A stretch of DNA of 15,433 bases from Acidobacteriaceae bacterium UBA1307 (GTDB taxonomy: Bacteria > Acidobacteriota > Terriglobia > Terriglobales > Acidobacteriaceae): contig DBTV01000037.1 of NCBI GenBank assembly GCA_002307235.1, positions 1 to 15,433 on the forward strand, read 5' to 3'. Numbering within the stretch: position 1 is the first letter of the stretch; each line of letters begins with the position of its first letter. The position numbers and the translations under genes were made by a program. Shown one piece after another: positions 6,799-14,035 of this stretch. Below the pieces are notes generated by a model. The model was not told the DNA's origin and ran no database searches. It was given only the letters and a program-made list of their open reading frames with translations.

Positions 6799-7877
6799 GT
6801 TTTCGCATCCCCATCGGACCCTATCATCCGGCTCTTGAAGAACCGTACAAGATTGAGCTGACCTGCGAAGGTGAGACGGTGCGCGACGCCGTCATGAACA
6901 TCGGCTTCAACTTTCGCGGCATCGAGTATCTGGCCGAGCGGCGCAACTACTACCAGGGCATCACGCTGGTCGAGCGCGTCTGCGGCATCTGTTCGAACGT
7001 GCATGCGATGAGCTATTGCATGTGCGCCGAGAAGCTGGCCGCAATCGAGGTCCCCGAGCGCGCGCTCTACATTCGCTCCATCATGGCCGAGCTGGAGCGG
7101 TTGCACTCGCATCTGCTCTGGTGCGGTGTGGCCGCCAAGCTGATCGGCTTCAAGACCATCTTCATGGCCTGCTTCTCGCTGCGCGAAAAGGTGATGGATG
7201 CGTTGTCGGCGATCAGTGGCAACCGCGTCAACTACGGCATGAACTGCATCGGCGGCGTCAATCGCGACGTCGACGATCCGCAGGCCGTGCTGGCCATTCT
7301 TGACGAGCTCGAACGCGCTATCGGCAAGGACATTGCCCCGATCTTTCTTTACGACAAGACCGTGGCCGCCCGTTGCAAGGGCGTCGGCATTCTAACCAAG
7401 GAACAGGCCTTTGCCATGGGCGCGGTTGGCCCGCAGGCGCGTGCCTCCGGTTACGCGCAGGATCTGCGCAAGGCTGCTCCCTATGCGGCCTATGAGCGCT
7501 TTCAGTTCGACGTGCCGGTCGAGACTGCGGGCGATGTGCAGGCACGCGCCGTGGTGCATGCGCTTGAGATGATCGAAAGCTGCAAGATTCTGCGTCAGGC
7601 ACTTTCGACTCTGCCCGAGGGCCCCTTCCAGGCCAAGGTCGCCCCGCGCTTCAAGGCTCCGGCTGGCACGGCAGTGAGCCGCGCCGAGGCTCCGCGTGGC
7701 GAGGTGCTCTACGTGATCAGCTCGGACGGCAAGGAGATTCCTTCGCGCGTTCGCGTGCGCACACCCACCTTCATGAACATGGCAACGGTGCGTCTGGCTG
7801 TGCTGGGGCAGGAACTGGCCGACTCGCCGCTGATTCAGGCTTCGTGCGACCCCTGCTACTCCTGCACGGACCGCTAA
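6795..7877 (+). CDS. Group 4 [NiFe]-hydrogenase catalytic large subunit, NuoD/EchE/HycE-like
   Basis: This 360-residue catalytic subunit interconverts protons and H2 at a NiFe(CN)2CO site. All four nickel-ligand cysteines are present: Cys63 and Cys66 in ERVCGICSNVH (L1), and Cys354 and Cys357 in SCDPCYSCTDR (L2). NuoD of complex I lacks these, so this is a true hydrogenase. The N-terminal IPIGPYHPALEEPYKIEL and the block RSIMAELERLHSHLLW are standard for the NuoD/group 4 family. The protein ends at the Arg of DPCYSCTDR. In E. coli HycE the same Arg is followed by a C-terminal peptide removed by the HycI protease, so this form appears to be made in its mature length. The start is the ATG in the ATGA overlap with the NuoC-like gene. 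No hyp maturation genes are in the window. Group 4 is clear; the exact subgroup is not decided here. Confidence 0.95.
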   Translation: MSFRIPIGPYHPALEEPYKIELTCEGETVRDAVMNIGFNFRGIEYLAERRNYYQGITLVERVCGICSNVHAMSYCMCAEKLAAIEVPERALYIRSIMAELERLHSHLLWCGVAAKLIGFKTIFMACFSLREKVMDALSAISGNRVNYGMNCIGGVNRDVDDPQAVLAILDELERAIGKDIAPIFLYDKTVAARCKGVGILTKEQAFAMGAVGPQARASGYAQDLRKAAPYAAYERFQFDVPVETAGDVQARAVVHALEMIESCKILRQALSTLPEGPFQAKVAPRFKAPAGTAVSRAEAPRGEVLYVISSDGKEIPSRVRVRTPTFMNMATVRLAVLGQELADSPLIQASCDPCYSCTDR

Positions 7878-7890
7878 AGCAGTACCGTCC

Positions 7891-7937
7891 AACAGAAAAC
7901 ACCCGTGAGCATTGGCTCGCGGGTGTTTTTCTGTTTT
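7891..7937 (+). terminator. Rho-independent terminator of hydrogenase operon, probably bidirectional
   Basis: Thirteen bases after the large-subunit stop lies a long hairpin with left arm 7891-7910, loop ATTG and right arm 7915-7935. The core is CACCCGTGAGC paired with GCTCGCGGGTG, with one T.G wobble. An A-rich run on the left and T-runs on the right (7926-7930 and 7934-7937) give U-tracts in both directions. It sits between the convergent hydrogenase operon and rex, so it can serve both. Confidence 0.9.
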
Positions 7938-7962
7938 ATCGCTGTAGAGCGGAAGAAAAATC

Positions 7963-8694
7963 CTAGAGGGTTTCTTCGGAGGGGTCCGGGGCCACCGTCG
8001 CCGGGACCGCCTGCGTGACATGAAAGCGGCGCGCCAGCTTCCACGATAGGGAGGCGAGCGAGGAGTACAGATCTTCGTTGTGGACGAAGATCTCCGGCGG
8101 AACCTTGAGCGTGCACGGAGTAAAGTTCCAGATCGCCAGAATGCCGGCCTTGACCATCTCATCGGCCACGGACTGCGCTGCCTGCGCGGGCGTGGTGATG
8201 ATGCCCAGATGAATATTCATGCTCCGTGCCAGGGCGGAGAGCTTGTCGAAGGGCATGACCGTCCGGTCGTGGACGTGCTGGCCGATCTTCTTGGGGTCGG
8301 CATCAAAGGCCGCGACGATGCGCAGACCGAACTTGGAAAATCGCTGGTGCCCGAGCAGGGCCGTGCCAAGATTGCCCGCGCCGACCAAAAAGGCCTCGTT
8401 CACATTATTCCAGCCAAGAAAGGATTCGATGGACTGGATCAACTCGCGCACCGCGTAGCCGGTCTTCGGCTTGCCGACGATGCCCGTGTATTGCAGGTCT
8501 TTGCGGACTTGCACGGGAACGCAGTTCAAATCCCGCCCAATGACGCTGCAGGAGATCTGCTGAACGCCCTTGGTCTCCAACTCGATCAGATAGTGGTGGT
8601 ACTGAGGCAGTCGCCGCAGGCTGGCCTGCGGGATCGGCGGCGCGGAGAGCGGTGCCGGGGCTGCCTCAAGCGATATTTTTTTATCGATAGCCAC
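7963..8694 (-). CDS. rex: Redox-sensing transcriptional repressor Rex
   Basis: This 243-residue NADH/NAD+ sensor is expected to bind operators when NADH is low and release them when NADH accumulates. The N-terminal winged helix shows SLRRLPQYHHYLIELETKG, ISCSVIGRDL and the Rex hallmark VQVRKDLQYTGIVGKPKTGY (about residues 61-80). The Rossmann domain starts with FLVGAGNLGTALLGH (glycines 105, 107 and 110), followed by IVAAFDADPKKIG. The C-terminal part has GILAIWNFTPCTLKVPPEIFVHNEDL and a final helix SLASLSWKL for dimer swapping. The start is GTG 8694; an in-frame TAG lies four codons upstream and no later ATG fits. An N-terminal extension of about 25 Ala/Pro-rich residues and a C-terminal tail make it longer than usual. 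It lies downstream of the lipoprotein gene on the same strand. adhE and hydrogenase genes are classical Rex targets, so they are its likely targets here. Confidence 0.93.
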   Translation of the reverse strand: MAIDKKISLEAAPAPLSAPPIPQASLRRLPQYHHYLIELETKGVQQISCSVIGRDLNCVPVQVRKDLQYTGIVGKPKTGYAVRELIQSIESFLGWNNVNEAFLVGAGNLGTALLGHQRFSKFGLRIVAAFDADPKKIGQHVHDRTVMPFDKLSALARSMNIHLGIITTPAQAAQSVADEMVKAGILAIWNFTPCTLKVPPEIFVHNEDLYSSLASLSWKLARRFHVTQAVPATVAPDPSEETL

Positions 8695-8728
8695 GGAACG
8701 ATTCTAGGCCGTACCCTTTCCATCGGAA

Positions 8729-8742
8729 GTGACCGCGATCAC
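8729..8742 (-). promoter_or_regulatory. Candidate Rex operator (autoregulatory) upstream of rex
   Basis: A perfect inverted repeat GTGA-N6-TCAC (GTGACCGCGATCAC) lies 35-48 bases upstream of the rex start codon. Rex boxes have the general form TTGTGA-N6-TCACAA, so the core and spacing fit, but the outer TTG/CAA bases do not. A CRP/FNR-family regulator would bind a similar core. The rest of the 201-bp gap to the lipoprotein gene holds a 7-bp hairpin TCGGAGA/TCTCCGA (8749-8767) and a short repeat CTTGT/ACAAG (8856-8870); I see no convincing promoter hexamers. Confidence 0.35.
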
Positions 8743-8895
8743 CTCTGCTCGGAGAGTTTTTCTCCGAAAAGGAAGCACTCCCTGATTGGATCGCAATCTT
8801 TCTATCATCGCATATCGCGAGCCATGCGGTCAGGAAAACATCTCTATTGTTGATGCTTGTCTGGCACAAGAGATTGCGGGGAAGCAGAAGGAGCG

Positions 8896-9453
8896 TTAGC
8901 GATTCAGCTCGTTCAAAAGCACGCGGGCTTTGGCGGCCAGAGTGTGTGCGCCGTCCACGTCGCCGCTGGCCAGTGCGTGGTGCGCCTGCTTCAGGAACTC
9001 GCGGATATGGGCCAGGGTGCGTTGATCCTGATCGCTGAGGGGCCGATTGATGCCGCGCAGAGTGCGTTCGGCGGCGGCGATGGAATCCTCGGTCTGTCGA
9101 CGATAGTCGCCCGGAGTGCCCGAAGAAAGCTGGCCGATGGCGCTGACGCCCGGCGTGCCATTGGCTGCGATCTGGGGATTCTTGTTGGGCGCTTTTTTGT
9201 GGCGCGCCGGGGGCCTGGGAGCCTCACTCTTTTGCGCAGGTGCCTGCGTCGCTTCCTGTGCCGATGTCTTTTCGGGCGCGGTCTCGACCGATGGCTGCAC
9301 GACCGGCGTTGTCGGCTCGGGGACCGGCGTGGTGGCGGACGAGTTTTCGAGTGGCGGCGCCAGAGGCTTCTGCGGCGCCGGATGCGAACGATGGAAACAG
9401 CCCGCCAATGTCAACGGAAGCATCCACACAACAATCCTGGCAGGCAACTTCAT
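8896..9453 (-). CDS. Pro-rich lipoprotein of unknown function
   Basis: This 185-residue exported lipoprotein has a signal peptide of about 18 residues (KLPARIVVWMLPLTLAGC) ending in the lipobox LAGC, with Cys19 as the lipidation site. Residues about 22-95 are low-complexity, rich in Pro, Ala, Thr and Glu with a basic patch RHKKAPNKN. This looks like a flexible tether in the envelope. The C-terminal about 70 residues (SIAAAERTLRGIN, then TLAHIREFLKQAHHALASGDVDGAHTLAAKARVLL) form a helical hairpin-like unit resembling TPR-like folds. I do not recognise a named family. Its ATG overlaps the histidine kinase stop (ATGA), so it is translationally coupled to the kinase and may act with its periplasmic sensor. 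Confidence 0.8.
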   Translation of the reverse strand: MKLPARIVVWMLPLTLAGCFHRSHPAPQKPLAPPLENSSATTPVPEPTTPVVQPSVETAPEKTSAQEATQAPAQKSEAPRPPARHKKAPNKNPQIAANGTPGVSAIGQLSSGTPGDYRRQTEDSIAAAERTLRGINRPLSDQDQRTLAHIREFLKQAHHALASGDVDGAHTLAAKARVLLNELNR

Positions 9454-11369
9454 CCCGCAAACCCCTTTTCGATGTCTTTTTTCGTCGGCGGTAGATGCCG
9501 ACGTCCCCAGTCCGCGACGGCGAGTGGAACCCTGAGTTGGAATTCCGTGCCGCGACCTACTTCTGATTGTACTTCGATCGCGCCGTGATGTAACTGGAGA
9601 ATGCGATAGGTCATCGCCAATCCGATGCCGCTGCCCCCGGTTTTGGTGGTGAAGTAGAGATCGAAGATTTTTTCGCGCAGCTCGGCGGGGATGCCCGCGC
9701 CCTGATCGCTGATGCGCAGAACGGCCGTCTTGCCCTCTTTTTCAAGCGAGACCAGAAGCGTTCCTCCCTCGGGCATGGCCTGCGCGCCGTTTTGCACCAC
9801 GTTGAGGACGGCCTGCTTGAACAGGTCGGCGTCGACGTTGGCGGCCAGCTCTTCATCGGGCATGAGGCTTTCGAGCTGGACGCGGTGCATGCGCATTTCG
9901 TCGCTGGAAAGCGTGAGCACCGAGGTGACGATGGCGCGCAGATCCTGCTCGCGCAGGTCGAGCTCGACGGGCCGCGAAAAGTCGACCAGCGTTTGCACCA
10001 CGCGGTCGAGCCGGTGAATCTCGGTGTCGATAATCTCCAGATGGCGCAGCGCGGGCGCATCTGCGGCGGCGAGCTTGTTTTTGAGCAGCTCGAGATGCAC
10101 GACGATGGCGTTGATCGGGTTCTTGACCTCGTGGCCGACGCCGGAGGTCAGCCGCCCGATGGCCGCCATTCTGCGTGAAACCTCAAGCTCGGACTCGACC
10201 GCTTCGGCCGATTCCAGATCGTGCAGCGTGACGAGCGCGCCGAGGCCCTGGCCGCTGACATTGTCTTCGATAAAGTCGAGCGAGGCCTGAACGCGACGGC
10301 CGTTTTCAATCCGCACTTCTTCTTTGGCGAGCGTGCGCCGCGCGGCAAAGGCTTCGGCAAGCATGCCGCCAAGCACGGTGGTGCGGTCAAAGATTTCGGC
10401 GGCGGGCAGGCCAAGAATGGCGCTCGCATCCATCTGCAGAAAGCGCCGCGCGGCCTCGGAGACAAGCACGACCCGGCCGTCGCCGGTAAATAGCAGCAGA
10501 CCGTCTTGCAGGTTGCCGAGAATCTGGTCGAGGTTTTCCTTGAGCGCGGAAAAAACCTCTTGCACATTGCGCATGCGCTGGCCGATCTTTTCGATCTTGT
10601 TTGAAACCTGCTCGGCCATGTCTTGGCGTGGCGCGGTTCTTTCTCGTTTCTCGGGCTCGGTCTCCGTGCTCTCTTCACTGCCATCGGTCAAAAAATCGAG
10701 CTGGCGACTGATCTCTTCCATCGGGCGCAGCGCCAGATTCGAGAGCAGGAAGGCGACGACCAATGCGGTCAGCAGCGCGCCGCCCATCAGCGTGCCGGTT
10801 TCGGCCAGCCAGGGCGCGTAGAAGGCGCGCAGCAACGTCGTGCGCACGCCGATGTGCACGGTGAGGAAGGGCGAGCCGTTGCGGTCGAGCGTGGCGGGAA
10901 CGTCGAAGACGCGTGGTTCGCCGAAGACCTCGCGCATGAGCTGAATCGGGCCGGCGTCGAGCAGTTGAGGATAGTCGGGCCGTGCCGGCATCGGGCGGTC
11001 TTCAAAGTCCGGGTTGGTGCTGAGCAGAACCTGCGTGGTGTCGTCGACAATGTTGACGTCGTAGACGGTGAGCGAATAGCGATTGACGGCCTCGAGCACC
11101 GACTGCAGGCCATCGTCCTCACGCACCACCTGCGCGGTGAGCGCGCGCAACTGCGCCGGGTTGTTGGGGTCGACGCGCCGGTTGGCGAGGCCTTTTTCGA
11201 GCGCGCGCTGCAAGGCAAAGCGCACATTGCTGGCGATCATGTGATTGGTGTCGTAGGACTGCTGCACGGCGGCGTGCAGCAACTGGCTCACGTAGACCAG
11301 CGACAGCGCGCTGGCGATCAAAAACACCAGGGCCGTAATCGCAATCACCAACTTGGTCTTCAATCGCAT
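9450..11369 (-). CDS. NtrB-type membrane sensor histidine kinase with PAS domain
   Basis: This 639-residue kinase should phosphorylate the NtrC-type regulator encoded just upstream. TM1 is about residues 7-28, a periplasmic sensor of about 150 residues follows, and TM2 is about 185-208 (GGALLTALVVAFLLSNLAL), leading into a HAMP-like helix. A PAS domain lies at about 285-395 (LDQILGNLQDGLLLFTGDGR). The HisKA H-box is GVGHEVKNPINAI with phospho-acceptor His413. The HATPase_c domain shows the N box (QAVLNVVQNGAQAMPEGG), G1 (DQGAGIP), F box (IFDLYFTTK) and G2 (GGSGIGLAMTYRIL). The HEVKNP-type H-box is typical of kinases paired with sigma54 activators. ATG 11369 lies 20 bases after the regulator stop with AAGGAG upstream. 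The sensed signal cannot be read from sequence. Confidence 0.93.
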   Translation of the reverse strand: MRLKTKLVIAITALVFLIASALSLVYVSQLLHAAVQQSYDTNHMIASNVRFALQRALEKGLANRRVDPNNPAQLRALTAQVVREDDGLQSVLEAVNRYSLTVYDVNIVDDTTQVLLSTNPDFEDRPMPARPDYPQLLDAGPIQLMREVFGEPRVFDVPATLDRNGSPFLTVHIGVRTTLLRAFYAPWLAETGTLMGGALLTALVVAFLLSNLALRPMEEISRQLDFLTDGSEESTETEPEKRERTAPRQDMAEQVSNKIEKIGQRMRNVQEVFSALKENLDQILGNLQDGLLLFTGDGRVVLVSEAARRFLQMDASAILGLPAAEIFDRTTVLGGMLAEAFAARRTLAKEEVRIENGRRVQASLDFIEDNVSGQGLGALVTLHDLESAEAVESELEVSRRMAAIGRLTSGVGHEVKNPINAIVVHLELLKNKLAAADAPALRHLEIIDTEIHRLDRVVQTLVDFSRPVELDLREQDLRAIVTSVLTLSSDEMRMHRVQLESLMPDEELAANVDADLFKQAVLNVVQNGAQAMPEGGTLLVSLEKEGKTAVLRISDQGAGIPAELREKIFDLYFTTKTGGSGIGLAMTYRILQLHHGAIEVQSEVGRGTEFQLRVPLAVADWGRRHLPPTKKDIEKGFAG

Positions 11370-11389
11370 CGACTCGACGGCTCCTTGCG

Positions 11390-12784
<1,395 letters not shown>

Positions 12785-12901
12785 CGTTGCCTTTTGCCTA
12801 CTTGGTAATTTTAGCGGGTGAGGGCGGGGCGGGGAAAATATGCGCAAAAGTTAGAAGAGAATAGCCGCAAATGATTCAGGAGAGAGTCGGAATGAAAGAT
12901 T

Positions 12902-12931
12902 ATGACGATTAAATAGTGGCGTTCTTATAAT
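12902..12931 (+). promoter_or_regulatory. Candidate promoter of the PD-(D/E)XK gene
   Basis: A perfect TATAAT at 12926-12931 is preceded, with an 18-bp spacer, by ATGACG at 12902-12907 (four matches to TTGACA). The surrounding bases are AT-rich, unlike the neighbouring genes. The 238-bp divergent gap also holds the 8-bp inverted repeat CAATGCTT (12967-12974) and AAGCATTG (12998-13005), just upstream of the strong RBS GAGGGAG. That repeat could fold in the leader mRNA or be an operator. Confidence 0.4.
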
Positions 12932-13022
12932 CGATTTTTTGCTTTCATGCTAAACCGGACATATGGCAATGCTTCATGCTAGATCTACAATAGCTGTAAG
13001 CATTGAGAACAGAGGGAGACTA

Positions 13023-13934
13023 ATGGCGAAACGGTTGTCGCCTGCGGGCATAGTTGCCTTGAAAGAAGCGCTGTGTGCGGTCTATTGGTATAAGAACGAT
13101 CTGCGCAGTTTTCTTCAACAGTGCTTAAGCGACCCATCTGTTGTTTCTTCGTTGAATTGGAACAACTGTAAACGACAGATTGTTTCTGATCTGGTTGAGA
13201 ATCTTATCGGTCTGCAGAATGAGTGTATAGGAGATTTGACTCGACTGTGTCATGAGGTTTGCCAGATGGATACATTTTCACATCTTGAGCAACTTGAAGA
13301 TGGTGTGGATAAATCTAAACGAGCACGCGCAGCTGTTGCGCAATTGAAAAAGCTAGTAGAGCCGCACGAGGAATTAAAGAAAGAGAAGGATGAAATTGCA
13401 GAAAGGCAACGGCGTGCCGCAGACATGCTTAAATCGAATGCTGCTGTTCGCCAAAAACTGGAAAATATTAAAAGTCGATATATGTCGCTAGTAATGTCTT
13501 CTGAGACTCAGTCCCGTGGGTTTGATCTTGAACGATTAATGTACGACCTCTTCGAACTCTTCGACTTGGATCCAAAGGCTTCATTTCGAAATACTGGGGA
13601 GCAGATAGATGGGGCATTTTCTCTCGCCGGAACGGATTTTCTTTTTGAAGCAAAGTGGAGAAAAGAGCAATCGGGCGCATGTGACCTTGATGCTTTTAGT
13701 TGTAAAGTTCGAAGGAAGCTCGAAAATACGCTCGGCGTTTTCCTGTCGATCAATGGATTCTCCTTGGAGGGAGTAACTGCCCATTCCTCTGGGAGAGCTG
13801 TTCTTGTGTTGATGGATGGAGCAGATTTGATGGCAGTGTTGGAAGAAAGAATTGATCTCGTGAGCCTTTTGCAGAGGAAAAAACAGCATGCCGCACGGAC
13901 AGGAAATATTTATTTGAGGTTTCATGAGTTCTAG
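13023..13934 (+). CDS. PD-(D/E)XK restriction endonuclease-like protein, probably acquired
   Basis: This 303-residue protein starts at ATG 13023, preceded by GAGGGAG at ideal spacing; the frame continues upstream without an RBS. Residues 1-105 are a helical domain with conserved-looking patches (VYWYKNDLRSFL, FSHLEQLEDGVDKSKRAR). Residues about 105-150 are a charged coiled coil (EELKKEKDEIAERQRR). Residues about 165-245 form a nuclease core: Glu170 in RGFDLERLMYDLFELF, Asp196 in GEQIDGAFSL and the E-x-K pair Glu209/Lys211 in FLFEAKW. This E...D...ExK order is that of Mrr-like restriction endonucleases. The gene is visibly AT-richer than all neighbours and uses codons rare in them, which suggests recent transfer. 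No methylase, helicase or partner gene is adjacent, so a type IV or abortive-infection nuclease is more likely than a classical restriction-modification enzyme. The exact family is not recognised. Confidence 0.75.
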   Translation: MAKRLSPAGIVALKEALCAVYWYKNDLRSFLQQCLSDPSVVSSLNWNNCKRQIVSDLVENLIGLQNECIGDLTRLCHEVCQMDTFSHLEQLEDGVDKSKRARAAVAQLKKLVEPHEELKKEKDEIAERQRRAADMLKSNAAVRQKLENIKSRYMSLVMSSETQSRGFDLERLMYDLFELFDLDPKASFRNTGEQIDGAFSLAGTDFLFEAKWRKEQSGACDLDAFSCKVRRKLENTLGVFLSINGFSLEGVTAHSSGRAVLVLMDGADLMAVLEERIDLVSLLQRKKQHAARTGNIYLRFHEF

Positions 13935-13987
13935 GATTCCATATTACTAACATAGTGAGACGGCAATACTGAGAGTCGTTATGTAGT

Positions 13988-14024
13988 CCCCGCGCGCAGA
14001 ATCTGCGCGCGGGGTGTTTCTTTT
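13988..14024 (+). terminator. Rho-independent terminator after the nuclease gene
   Basis: A perfect 12-bp stem, CCCCGCGCGCAG (13988-13999) and CTGCGCGCGGGG (14003-14014), encloses the loop AAT and is followed by TGTTTCTTTT. The T-rich side faces the + direction, so it ends the nuclease transcript. On the other strand no T-run follows the stem, so it would stop the convergent ABC-F gene less well. Confidence 0.88.
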
Positions 14025-14035
14025 GGGCAGCCGCC

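Noticed and set aside
7874..7881. CTAAAGCA after the large-subunit stop, identical to the left edge of the MITE-like element
   Set aside because: The match ends after 8 bases and no inverted partner follows; it is a stop codon context coincidence, not a second element copy.
8749..8767. Hairpin TCGGAGA-GTTTT-TCTCCGA between the lipoprotein gene and rex as a terminator
   Set aside because: The stem is only 7 bp and on the minus strand no T-run follows it, so termination before rex is not supported.
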